Shown: piece after piece, positions 48,358 through 59,339 of the stretch | Layout of the letters: every line of letters begins with the position of its first letter | Numbering within the stretch: position 1 is the stretch's first letter | The notes under the pieces: generated by a model | Database searches by the model: none | What the model was told of the DNA's origin: nothing | The model's input: the letters and a program-made list of their open reading frames with translations, nothing else | Assembly (NCBI GenBank): GCA_003439945.1 | Contig: QVRM01004003.1 | Span: 22,501-86,500, forward strand | DNA length: 64,000 bases | Source of the DNA: Dermanyssus gallinae | Lineage: Eukaryota; Arthropoda; Arachnida; Mesostigmata; Dermanyssidae | Direction: 5' to 3' | Made by a program: the position numbers and the translations under genes

Positions 48358-48524
48358 TACTTTTTCGCGCCGACCTTCAGCCAAAATTTGACGTCTACGG
48401 GTTTGCTTTTGCATTGCTTCGTACGACGGATCCCATAAATACAAATGTATGTACAACGGTGGGGATCGAACTCGTGCACCTACCGCGAGGAGCACGCGAA
48501 TGCACGGCGCCACCAGGCTCGACG
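48358..48524 (-). mobile_element. S1 tRNA-derived SINE
   Basis: Minus-strand head GTCGAGCCTGGTGGCGCC, box B AGTTCGATCCCC, then ACCGTTGTACATACATTTGT, body CGAAGCAATGCAAAAGC and 3' TTTTGGCTGAAGGTCGG. Diverged copy without a visible target duplication. Confidence 0.8.
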
Positions 48525-48576
48525 CGAGAAAGGTGCGTGACCTAAAACTGGGAAATAAGTTACCGACTTTGAGAAT

Positions 48577-48620
48577 CGGCCAGATGCTACCCCCGGATAA
48601 ACGGGGGTAGCATCTGGCCG
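48577..48620. other. Perfect 19 bp inverted repeat, 6-base loop
   Basis: CGGCCAGATGCTACCCCCG (48577-48595), GATAAA loop, then its exact reverse complement (48602-48620). No mismatches. No gene flanks it that would explain a terminator-like or histone-type hairpin. Confidence 0.95.
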
Positions 48621-49162
48621 TGCAGCGGGAGAAAAAGCGGCAGCGGTTCTAGCACCTCATCCAAATAGGCGGTGCCCTGCCTCACAATATGGTGAAGCGG
48701 TCTAGGATCTTATAAAACGTTCACATTTCACGTGACGAGCGGCATGCCCGAGCGGTAAACTGATCGTTTGAATGATCGCTCAGCAATATGATGTGGATTT
48801 TTATTATGAGGGGTGTATTTAATACTTGGCTGAAGGGTCTACCTATATATATATATATATGCAAAATTGTCAAACCAGCTAAACAAAAAAAAAGAGTCGT
48901 GAGAGACTAAGAAGACTGTGCTGTGTCACGTGCCGGCTCCTTATTGTTGTTTTTGCTGCTGCTGTCGTTGTTGTTGCAGATTTAATTAACTACAAGTTTA
49001 GTTGTAGGTGCTGACTTGTTGTTAACTAAACACCCATGCGTGGGGCCGGATGATTGCTCTGAATTAAGGCTCGGATATAAGCCCACAGATTTCTCAATCC
49101 ACTTGAGCTACGCCTATCCGCGGAGAACGTTCGATTGTTTCAGGTACTGTTCAGGTAGTTCT
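48621..49162. other. Unrecognised sequence
   Basis: Includes a short (TA) run near 48843-48860 and a GTT/GCT patch near 48947-48978. Nothing else recognised. Confidence 0.4.
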
Positions 49163-49376
49163 ATATGCTTTTTTCTTTTCTTTTTTGTCCAGCTTGGTGG
49201 CCTAGTGCATTCGTCTGCGCCTCGCGACCGGAGGAGACACATAGGTGCGCGGGTTCGAGCCCCACCGTTGCATATTAGTATTTATGGGGGTCCGTCTATG
49301 AAGCAATGCGAAAATCTGCCCCACCGACGTTAAATCTTGGCTGAGAGTCATCCCAGAAAGTATTTTATATGCTTTT
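49163..49376 (+). mobile_element. S1 SINE with target-site duplication
   Basis: The SINE runs from about 49187 (GTCCAGCTTGGTGGCCTAGTG) to 49365. Box A lies near 49195, box B GGGTTCGAGCCCC is at 49251-49263, and the body is TTGCATATTAGTATTTATGG with 3' end CATCCCAGAAAGTATTT. TATATGCTTTT occurs exactly at 49163-49173 and again at 49366-49376, an 11 bp target-site duplication. A CT/T-rich stretch lies between the left duplication and the head. Likely mobilised by a LINE partner through its 3' tail; the partner is not identified. Confidence 0.9.
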
Positions 49377-49429
49377 ATAGAATCTGCCACATCGAAACAA
49401 TATCGTAACGACACTTGTTCACGATGTCT

Positions 49430-49800
49430 ACGAGGATGTTTCTCTGACCGCTCAACCGGGTATGTAGAACTCAGTACGACGGCAACTACATTGCGAAGAG
49501 GCTAGAGCTCGGATGAGCGAGAATATACGGGCGTACGTGTAGTGCCCAGCACGGCTCAGCAGAGGATCGTTTGAGGTCATCCTTTCTCGATTGGAACTTC
49601 TCTTGGTTGGTCGAGACATAATGTTATCGGCTAGTGATCGTTGCCATAACCGTTGAGCACGTTAGGGTTTTAGCGGGAACGCTATAGCCGTTTGACGTGG
49701 TCGGTTAGGACCGATATGAATTGAACCATGATGCGTAGACAGTGTAGTGCGTGGTTGGATTATCGTTGTACTGGCCAGGGGGTGGAGCGCTTCGTAACAG
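49430..49800. repeat. Dispersed repeat X, copy 1
   Basis: Contains TAGAACTCAGTACGACGGCA, a GGTTGGTCGAGACAT region, CGTTTGACGTGGTCGGTTAG and ATGCGTAGACAGTGTAGTGC followed by ACTGGCCAGGGGGTGGAGCG. The same blocks in the same order occur near 51.9 and 55.5 kb. Class unknown; no terminal repeats or RT motif seen. Confidence 0.7.
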
Positions 49801-49879
49801 TATTCTTCAACAACAATTTTCGTCTGTGAGACGTCACGACGATGAGAAACTGGGCAGATGAATATCTCTTATCACACCC

Positions 49880-50515
49880 CTCAGTAGTCGCCTATATTTC
49901 TCATGCATGGGGTGCCCCAATTGGGAAGCATACGTCAGAATTGGTGTAACATAAATATCGAATAATTGTATTTACAATTCAAGCTTTTTTAACAATGAAA
50001 GATCTGAGGATCCAGTTGCGTTTTTTCAGCGCATTTGGTACGATTTGTCGACACTTCTCTGAAAAATAAATGTTGGGTGCCATCATTCTACCTAACTTCC
50101 TCATAGCAGTTCCTCGATTCGTCATCTCTCCGAAGTACTGCTCACACACCAACAGCTGTAGAACAGTAGACCTGCCGGGACGGTAGACAAACTGTTCTTT
50201 ACAAAACAGGTTTTGTGAATCAACGTTTCGATAAATGGTGGGTTTCTTTACTAACACTCTCAAACAAATTTGATGGAGTGCATGTCAGTGAAACATTTTG
50301 TTTATTTTTCATCTCATGTTTTATTTCCTTTCCTGTGCACGGATCAAATCAGGAAGCAGACCATCGTTTATAGTTCGTTTATCAATAGTGTATAAGGGAC
50401 AAAAAACATAAAACCCGCATCGTTTATAAAGATTGCTTAGTAGGCTGTCCGGTGTGACCCTAAGTTCCGACTTGCATTTCTTTGATGGGGTTTTCATGAA
50501 AGGTGTCAACAGTGT
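49880..50515 (-). pseudogene. CR1-like LINE relic, internally deleted
   Basis: The minus strand from 50260 reads IYRNVDSQNLFCKEQFVYRP, then GRSTVLQLLVCEQYF, the RT motif EQFGFRPGRST. After a deletion that removes the aspartate box it jumps to ISEKC-like and NALKKRNWILRSFIVK (about 50060-49985), then out of frame YVTPILTYASPIWAPHA (about 49950-49905), the typical post-RT motif. Upstream (50509-50324) is an open stretch that may be the fingers region (LLSNLYKRCGF, GLLPDLIRAQ). Confidence 0.75.
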
Positions 50516-51180
50516 CTACGTAGTAGATATCATCAGCAACATCGATGTGAGGCGGTGGAAACCTTGACCTTCGTCAGTTGGGTAGGTGCATGCGACGTAA
50601 TCCCTCAGCAATTCCGTCTTCTGCAAATCCTTTGTGATCCGTTCTGGTCAACAAAAGTATAAAACTGATCTCAGGAATTCATACGCTTTGATATCGATGC
50701 ATTTTTGTCATATCGCATGTAATCCTGCTTGCAGAACAGGGATGTCCACATTCTGGTTGTTCAGATGGGTTAGTTAATCTGCACTTTCACGAACCGAATG
50801 CTCTTCTATTACTACAATTTCTACTAGAAGTTGCCTACGCATGTCCAGGTGACGAATTAGAGCACGCTAAGGACTGTCGCAAAATGCGGAGAAACGTATT
50901 ATGGGCGTATGGGACACTGGGAGCGCTTGCTATTGCATTTTACGACAGAAACATAACTTAAGTTTTGCTGGGGGGGGAGGTGCTTGGCAGCAAACGCCTA
51001 AGATAAACCTGCCGCCAAGTCATCACCGGCTACACCGTTGTTGCCAGAAGATGTTGAGGGATTGTTTATCAGCCTGTATATCTGTCAACCGTCGTTTCGG
51101 CAGCGCTGTTTGCATATGATTGGTGATAAATTAACAGATGAGCTTACTATGATCATTTATTTTGTACACCACAGTGTTCC
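50516..51180. other. Unrecognised sequence
   Basis: Nothing recognised beyond a G run near 50970. Confidence 0.4.
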
Positions 51181-51558
51181 TATATATATATATATATATA
51201 TATGTCGCCAGATAGATGGTAAAGGTTGCGGCATCTTTACCACCTACCCGGCGGTCAGTTACATACATTCTACAAACGATTTCTCGCAAGGGATGCAGGT
51301 TTTACATTCAAGTTTTTAATTGGGTTTATTCAACGGAACTACGTTTCACAACGCTTGAATTCTCAAAAAGAAAAGCATACACAACTAATAAGAAACTATG
51401 AACTTAAGGCGGTAGTCTCACAAAATATACAATTGCGAGCATCGAGACATGTTTTGTACTGAATATATGTTAAATATGTATGTTATATATAAAAAAAAAA
51501 AACAATTAGTACATGCGTGTCGCATCCAATCAACGCCGTCCCATAAATAAATACATCA

Positions 51559-51611
<53 letters not shown>
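51181..51611. repeat. Two (TA)n tracts with spacer
   Basis: TA runs at 51181-51203 and 51562-51611; the sequence between is AT-rich and unrecognised. Confidence 0.85.
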
Positions 51612-51613
<2 letters not shown>

Positions 51614-51844
51614 ATTATTTTATTTATTGGTTCACAAGACACCGTGGCGTACTGACACCCCAAAAGGTGTCAGACTCCACTCTCATATTAGTCGAAATTT
51701 ACAGCATCTTGTGCTTGTTTTGTATACGAATACAGGTTAATTAAGATTTAACTCGGATTGAGCGGCTTAGGTCGACCCTCCCCCATCATCCGCCGGAGAT
51801 CGTTTGGACGGTGGAGGATGTTGGGCTTTCGGCGCGCAATGCTG

Positions 51845-52075
51845 TGGCCGTCCGCTGCTGGCTGGTTGAGACATGTACGAGTATTGGCTAGCGCTGACGC
51901 TGTGGCCGTTGGACGTGGTCGGTTAGGATTGATTTGAGTCATGTTGGCGGGGTCGCTGTGGCCGTTGGACGTGGTCGGTTAAGACTAATTTGAATGACGC
52001 TATGATGCGTATACAGTGTAGTGCGTAGTTGGATCATCGCCGCACTGGCCAAAGGGAGGGAAGCTTCGTCATAAT
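51845..52075. repeat. Dispersed repeat X, copy 2, with internal tandem duplication
   Basis: GGCTGGTTGAGACATG and GCTGTGGCCGTTGGACGTGG are followed by ATGCGTATACAGTGTAGTGC and GCCGCACTGGCCAAAGGGAG, matching copy 1. The block GTGGCCGTTGGACGTGGTCG occurs twice, about 55 bp apart (near 51901 and 51956). Confidence 0.75.
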
Positions 52076-54970
52076 GTCTTAGACTGCCCACGCATCGAGT
52101 GACTTTCCGCGGCTCCGCTTCTGGGGTGGCGGCATCTTATATTTGACGCCATTTGTTTAAGTTTGCTCCGCCTAAGCTTGTCGCTAGCCGACGCCGTCTA
52201 TGCCTGCGCTGTTTAGCGGCCGCTACAAGCTCAAGGATACAAAAGGCACTACGAAGTTAGTTCATTGCGCGCCTTGATCTACCTGAGGCAGCAGGTCGAA
52301 AGCGAGCTCTCATGGTGCAAACATAGCTCGGAGCTATTCTCTTTCTAAAAAGGGGTACCGTTTTTAGAAGGCGTATTACAGTACCTGCAGGACTTCGAGT
52401 GAAAAGCAATCCTGGAGTGGAAGTGGAAGTGCAGTGTTTGTTTGGCACCTGCAGCAAGCGCGGGCAGCGAACATTTACCGGATGTGCTCGACCATGGACC
52501 GTTAAATAATGAACGCAGAAGTTTAAGTTTTGACGGCCAGAAAAGCAAGAGCTGCGGAAATGAGCTTCTTTTCGAGGTAAGTGGTGCCACGTAGCCAACA
52601 GCAAACAAGGCCAACAATACTATACTACTCTACACTATAGAGAGTACTGTTTATTGGTAATGGAAAACTATGGCCAATTTAGGGAGACATGGAACTAAAA
52701 TGGTGTCGGAACAAAAGTGGCATAATGGGTCTTTTGGGGCATTATGGGAGCTTGGAACCAGATGTTTTCTTTTATCTTTGGATACGTTTTTAAAAAATAG
52801 CCGACATTAATGAAGATGATACTGCACTGTGAGTACAAGTAGGGTTTTCGTTTTTTTTTTATCAATGGCAAGGAAACTATCGATGTTTTTGCATTGCGCA
52901 CGAATTATTATTAAATTGAATTTAAAGGTCAACGTGAACTGCTCCGAGAGGGTACGTAATCGAAATATCGCAGACAGTTGAATGCGATTACGGTATCCGT
53001 TTCGATGTAGCTCAGACTCCTTCAGAAGCCTTCGGTCATGCGGCGATATCAGAAATCAGTGAGGAACTAGATGCTGTCGAACTAGGCACCAAATATTTAG
53101 TTCAATTAAGATTCATCGACAGGCTGCCGAATCATCTGACTCTAGCGAACACTGATCTTCTGGAGCATTGTTTTGCACTTTATAGTGTGACACAAGCTCT
53201 ACACCGCCACGACCAATAGCACCAATAGCGCACTACACCAGCTGCGCAGTACTGCGCCAGCAGCGCACCGACGACATTACCGTTCATCCATTACGTCGAC
53301 CAGGAGGACATCGTTCACACAGCTACAGCATTGCCACTATCATCAGCGACCCCGACAGCACCGTCATAGACTTCATACTCGGAGCACACAGCATCATGCC
53401 AACCACGTCGCAGAACAGCCTCCATGTCGAGCCGTAACTACACCATCCCTATTACCGCCAGGCCATACGCGCCTCGCAGCAGCTCTAAACGTCAAGAGTA
53501 ATGAATGCAATGACGATGCGCATCCGAACCGACCAATTAGCGAAGATGAGCGAAGAGGAGGAATTTGCGACGGCCGAATCAACCGAATACATCGATTAAG
53601 ACTAGTATTCCTCCTACATGACGTACATCCGTGTGTTCTAGTTCAACCGAACCTTGCTTCCTCGCAGTGTTGTTGTTGTTTCCATCCATGCGGTTCGCTG
53701 ACGGCGGATCGGCTACTATAATCGCTGAGGTAAGCTCAAGCGCACCTCGGATTGGTGCAGAGCGTTCATGCCGCAACATTGGTCCACATATGGACAACCT
53801 CAACATACTTTGGTGGTTTCTTAAGAGCACGCGACCCCGCTACCGTCAGCCTTCATTCGAGACCATCGACATCGAGCCCGTCGCGCTCAACGACACAGTC
53901 TTGACACGGCAACCAAATGACAGTGACTGCAGTGAGCCATTTCCACAAGTATTTAGTCGCCGACGCCTTGCCGATGGGCTCGGCCGCAGAGGTGGCCAAC
54001 GTTCTAGTGACTAAGATCATCCTAGTGCGCATATAAGTATTTGTTTTTACTTTCACTATTATTTATATAATATCACCACTTGGCATGATCAAATATAGCA
54101 TAGTGCACTGAATAATAGCGGGTTACAGTGTGCTGATGTTCTTGAGAAGACAGCGTCCAGTATCTAGCTGTAAAGCTTGAATCGATTGATGAGGTCCTGG
54201 ATAACTTGTGTCGATTAGGAGGGACAGCAGATTAGGCGATTCTGGTTGCTCTTTAGTGGGCGGGGAGAAAACTTTCATGTCCTCTCTCATCAGTGAAGCG
54301 ACCACCAGTTGTCCAACAGCGACTATGGTGTTACATCACTGCACCACTCATTCACAACCCAACGGCCTCGTCGCAGTAATAATGCTACTCGACATGCTCA
54401 GCAAATACTCTAAATAATCGACAAACAGCGCGATTGGGACGATTTCTGCTCTTTGTCATCCAAAGATAATTGAAGAACTGAAGAAAAACAATTTGTATAG
54501 GGCTGCTAAATTCCTTGGCTAGATAGAGGTCAGATAAGTAAAGCGTGAGCGGCATCGCCTGGCTAAAAACATCTGAGGCGAAATAATGGCATTCACAAGT
54601 CTTTTGCCGGCCAACGCTACAAAGAATGGGTTGAGTATCCTTAGAATCTTCCCAACGAACGAATGGCAACGGTCGTTTCAAGAGAGCCAGGGGAACTTAA
54701 ACTTAGATGCTTCAGCTGGGTGTAACATTTTTTTCTGCACCTTTTTTGGGTAGACGCATCTCACCGGTTGATAGCAGTATGTTTCGTTCAGTGTGTTTTC
54801 TGCGGCATTTTACTGCCTGCTACCATGAGGTTTTATTTTTCATTTTCTCGCACATTTGCTTTTAATTCTAGACATTTTCGACACCTAGTCAAATCAACAT
54901 CTGCACGTATGAACTTTTGAATATTGCTCACCAGTTTGGAGCCAAAACTTGTGCAAGTACATAGGAGATT
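52076..54970. other. Unrecognised 2.9 kb
   Basis: A 127-codon frame at 53631-54014 (plus) has a hydrophobic start (FLAVLLLF) but no recognisable domain, and the opposite strand is open too. I do not support a gene here. Confidence 0.35.
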
Positions 54971-55102
<132 letters not shown>

Positions 55103-55394
55103 ATTAGGTATACAAAAAGTTCTTCTGATTAGTGATTCTCTACGGACAAAACCGAAAAAACTTTTGTAGCCCTATATATATTATATTTTCGTTGACGACC
55201 CGCATCTCGCAGTGCTGCCAATTGAAAAATTGCTAGAGCTTATCATCGAATGTCGTGCCGAACTTATCTCTGAAATCGGTCGAAGGTCAGTTACATCGGT
55301 GTGAGGTTGTTGTTTGCTTCGTATAGGGCTACTAGTTAGCTTTGCTTCGGAGATCTCGGGCGTCTTGAATATTCAACCCATCACCCCCCCCGCC

Positions 55395-55830
55395 CGCTGA
55401 ATGGTCTCGGTTGGTGCCATATCGTCCGGTTTGATTCGCGCCATCATAATGCGTCAAAAATCTAGTGCGCAGTTGGGCCGTTGGTGTATTGCGCAGAGGG
55501 TGGAGCGCGTCGTGTCACGTCGTGTAGTTACGAGGACGATGCACTGAGTCTGCCGGAACTGCAGAACTCAGCACGACGGCACCTGCAACGCGAGTGGACG
55601 TATATCGGAGGTCGTCGCGTCGCCGATCGTGCTGCTGACGATGCTGATGAAAATGAGGACGCTGTTAATGGTTTTGGCGCGGAATACGTTAGCCATTGTA
55701 GTGCGGTTTTGCCGTTACACGTGGCCGGCGGACCGGTCGCCGTTCTACCTACAGTGTAGACCGTCTAATGCGTAGTTGGACGGTTGTCCATACTACTGGC
55801 CCGAAAGGGTGGAGGGAGAGCTTCGTCACA
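55395..55830. repeat. Dispersed repeat X, copy 3
   Basis: Blocks matching copies 1 and 2: TAATGCGTCAAAAATCTAGTG with GGGTGGAGCG (55446-55506), TACGAGGACGATGC...CAGAACTCAGCACGACGGCA (about 55528-55581, parallel to 49419-49477), then TCTAATGCGTAGTTGGAC and CTGGCCCGAAAGGGTGGAGG (55764-55816). The 3' motif occurs twice in this copy. A 92-codon frame (55481-55759) spans it with no known domain. Confidence 0.68.
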
Positions 55831-55942
55831 GCATAGCTTCCGTATATCTTTCATATTTCCGTCCAATCACTAATGCTCGTGGGCTCTGTGATATGTTTCT
55901 CATCATAACTCGGATAGTTGGCGGGAATTAGTTACTTAGTTA

Positions 55943-56222
55943 TGTGGCGGCGTGGTCTAGGGGACTAGTGCGCTGGTCATGGTTGTCATCTACCGGTCCC
56001 CGGTTCGATCCCTGTTGTTGATCGAATTTTCTTTGAGCGATCCTTATTGAGATTAGATGATTGACCATACCGCTGAGTGTCAGCGGCCATGCTGCCACAA
56101 GGACTGTTAGGGAAACCCTAGATATCTTAACATGTCCGGCCCTTGGTGCCTTGAAGATATGCCTCAGGTTGAGCTCCAAGCCCGTAGGGGACGGAGGATA
56201 GTCTAGAATTAAAAACAACCTC
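55943..56222 (+). mobile_element. tRNA-derived SINE, second family (S2)
   Basis: The tRNA-like head has box A (GGCGTGGTCTAGGGGACTAG) and box B (GGTTCGATCCC, about 56002-56012) at tRNA-like spacing. A body of about 210 bp unlike S1 follows (TTGACCATACCGCTGAGTG, CTCAGGTTGAGCTCCAAGCC), ending in an A-rich tail (AATTAAAAACAACC). The body rules out a plain tRNA gene. Flanking TTAGTTA-type repeats make the target duplication ambiguous. Confidence 0.75.
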
Positions 56223-56773
56223 CTTAAAAAACGTTTAATTCTAGTTAGTTAGTGCATGCATGGCTTAGGATGTATCGAGGCACCTGTGAGGGTGAGGCAT
56301 GCTAAAAGCACATATACAGGACACACACTCCCGCTGCGCAAATGAGCAGAAAACTCAACCAAGAAACGCTGTAAAATTGAAGACAACGACTGGATGTCGA
56401 GCATATCGAGTACTCAAGTCGAGGGCGAGAGCATAAGTTGACTTTCTCTCTCTCCCGACCGACAGTTTGGCGGGTTCACCGCGGCCTCACTAGGTGACGT
56501 GGCATTTGTTCACTGGTCGGACTTGCCGATACGCGTGTTACTGAACCGTTATGAAATAATTTGCCGTTTCGTACAGATAGACATATCTCGAGTCGCTATC
56601 TCTTGTCTGAGTTGATAGCAAACAAAGCGTAAATGCACGTTGTTATATGTGGAAGCATGTATGTATAACAAAAACGTGGGCGTACAAAATTTAGTTAAAT
56701 CAAACAAAATTGAATGTTTTTCCCTATTTTAGTCTAATTGATATTTTATGAATGACACATTTGTTGAAGACAG
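56223..56773. other. Unrecognised sequence
   Basis: Nothing recognised. Confidence 0.4.
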
Positions 56774-56991
56774 TGCTTGTTGTTCGACATAAAACACCAC
56801 GTTTTCACGTCGCGGGTGAGTGAAATAACTTTATAATTTCTAAACAAGTATTCGATTGTTCAGCAAAACCCATCAGATCAAATGCTTGTTGTTCGACATA
56901 AAACACCACGTTTTCACGTCGCGGGTGAGTGAAATAACTTTATAATTTCTAAACAAGTATTCGATTGTTCAGCAAAACCCATCAGATCAAA
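56774..56991. repeat. Perfect tandem duplication, 109 bp unit
   Basis: TGCTTGTTGTTCGACATAAA starts at 56774 and 56883; both copies run to CCCATCAGATCAAA without any difference I can find. The two copies are adjacent with no spacer. Confidence 0.97.
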
Positions 56992-58106
56992 TTCAATAGA
57001 CGCAAGTAGACACACTGATTTAATTGCAGAAACAATTATGCTTCATTGGTTGGTCTCATTGGCTACACAAATATTAGTATCATGTTGATATTGAGGACAA
57101 AGTGAATTTGCAACTAATGAAATGAACGTGATTCGGTCTAAGTGCGATCGGTCATACAGAGAAGTCTAAGCCTAACGATGTGAACTTCGCAGTTTGCTTA
57201 ACCACGAGTAGGCTTAACGTGGGAGTTTGTCTTAAACGAGCATTGCAGAGACGACTCGGCATTCTGGTAAGATATCACCGATTATGCGCCGGTCCGTCTC
57301 TTCTACCTAGCACGGCACCTTGGTTTGGCAGCAATTTGCATAACTCGGGTCGAAGCGTCACCGCTGTCCTGTCTAGGGAAGTCATATAACACTAAAAACA
57401 TTAAAACACGCATCATCACCGTGGCTTGGTTCTTCCTATGGCTACTATGGTTCTCAGCGTTCAACCGCATGAGATGCGCGCTCTCTTCCTTTTTACGAAA
57501 CGAACCGATAGTTAAACAATATATAAAAGGTGAATTTGCTCGTACATGTTAAACAAATCTTGTCGGGCTATGGTTAACAAGTCGTGCCGTGCCCTGGTTC
57601 CTCGGGGCAATTACAGGGAAGCTGTATGGTGTATACAATCTTTGTCCTTGGCATGAAGATATATTGCCCATTACATATTTCAGACGACACAGTCTGGAAT
57701 TCGTTTTACGCGGAAGCCTGAAGGCTCTAGGGCCTATTGGCTTGACCTTGCAGTTACGTTAGCCAAACAAACCAATGTCTGCACATATTTTTTTTTCATT
57801 TGTTTGCACATCTGTTTTTATCATTCTTGGCTTTATGTTGCTCGTGAATAGTTTTTTTTTTTTAAATTTATTTTTCGTATAATACATTATGTATATGTTA
57901 CATGTATTACACGTACAATGATTATAATTATATGATATTATCGAAGCATTGCCTTCGATATGTCAAATATTTAATGCAATATTTTTGGCACACTTATGAT
58001 TATAAAGCAATTGTCAACTACTAGCTTCCTAACTTGCAATGAATAGTTTTTAAATCATTATTTTTCTTTGAGTGTTTTCTAGAAATATATTTTAAATGTA
58101 CATGTG
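56992..58106. other. Unrecognised sequence
   Basis: AT-rich toward 57850-58090; no gene recognised. Confidence 0.4.
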
Positions 58107-58664
58107 GTTATTGACTTACAGTCCAAATTATTACAAGGCAAAGCAAAATTACTGGTTGCCGTAAAGGCGTCCGTGATGTGTTGGGGCTTTGATGAGGATA
58201 AGAGGCCCCACACATTTGAAGATATCCCAACGGAGGTAACTAGATACGTATATATAAGCTTATTAATAGCGTATAACGGTATAGTTCAAATTGTTTAGTG
58301 GCTTATCTGTATATGTATACATCTACGGTTACAAAAGTCTAATATTTACTGACCACTGTTAAACAACTGCCACTCTTGCGTATCAAGCAAGAGTGGTACA
58401 TTTTTTTAATAGTTCAATACATAATATATCGTTTAACACATAATATATCAGTAAGTGACGAAAAGGTTTTGAGCACAATGACAGAATGATGTCAATCCGA
58501 ACGCATTACCTTGAAAGCGCTTCTGGACCTTGGGAGTCGTACAGGAGGTATGCATCAAATACACGCACTTAGAATGAGAGTAATAATAGCCATTTGTGGG
58601 CAACATAATGTTGTTGGCTTGTAATAATTAGCTGCGTTTGATGGTGATAATAATGAATATATAG
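58107..58664. repeat. Direct repeat D, copy 1 (about 560 bp)
   Basis: From TTATTGACTTACAGTCCAAA to GATAATAATGAATATATAG, matched by 63254-63825 in the same orientation with scattered substitutions and a few indels. Includes the short hairpin at about 58371-58396 (CACTCTTGCG...CAAGAGTG). Function unknown. The ends are not TG...CA, so these are not obvious LTRs. Confidence 0.88.
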
Positions 58665-59106
58665 AACCGCGTAGGCTCTACGCGGACAGTCTGAGGTTCT
58701 TAGAAGAGAAGGAATTGTTTGACTTGTGGCGATCATTGACAGATTTACGGCAGTGTTCTATTTGGCTAGGATACCTTGTGTACTTGGGTCCCCAGGTCTT
58801 GAACGAATGGTCGGCTGGTCCCCTCGACGAAATGACAATCGTCCTCTTTGAGAAAGATAAGGTGCTAGTTTTGGATGGGACGGTGATGGACTTCTTCATA
58901 GCCTCGGTCCCAGGGTCTCTTGGCGTGACTTTCCAGTTGCATAAGCTAATCATATCAACGTCTGCACATTGCGATTCTGGGCAACATCTCTGCCCCTCTG
59001 GGTTCGAAGGTCAGATGTGAACCACTCAGCGTAAAGCTATTCTATAAAAGTGTCCGATTGCCTGATTAATGCCACCGGAGAAGGAAAAGCCAGGGTCCTA
59101 TATAAA
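58665..59106. other. Unrecognised sequence with short hairpin
   Basis: CCGCGTA-GGCTC-TACGCGG (58667-58685) is a perfect seven-base stem. A 101-codon frame to 59017 has no known domain. Confidence 0.35.
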
Positions 59107-59295
59107 TACTTTCTGGGCTGACCCCTCAGCTAAGATTTAACGTCAATGGGGCTGCTTTTCGCATTGCTTCGTAGACGGACCCCCATAAATACAATTGTGC
59201 AACGGTGGGGCTCGAACCCGCGCACCTATGTGTCTACTCCGGCTCCGAGGCGCAGACGAATGCACCACGCCACCGGGTCGACAGGGTCTTATATA
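59107..59295 (-). mobile_element. S1 SINE with 5' extension
   Basis: The minus strand starts with GCAGCCTCTATATAAGACCC and then GTCGACCCGGTGGCGTGGTG; box B is GGTTCGAGCCCC, with body TTGCACAATTGTATTTATGG and 3' end CTGAGGGGTCAGCCCAGAAA. The 5' extension is also present at 19.07 kb. AGGGTC(C/T)TATATA at 59093-59105 and 59283-59295 may instead be a target duplication with one mismatch. Confidence 0.85.
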
Positions 59296-59339
59296 GAGGC
59301 TGCTTTTCGGCATACAAGAAATACCAGAGCGGTTTTCGG

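Noticed and set aside
53631..54014. 127-codon frame with hydrophobic start
   Set aside because: No signal peptide cleavage context, domain or codon pattern, and overlapping open frames on the other strand.
55943..56030. Functional tRNA gene
   Set aside because: Boxes A and B are present but no acceptor stem closes after box B; the sequence runs into a SINE body and A-rich tail.
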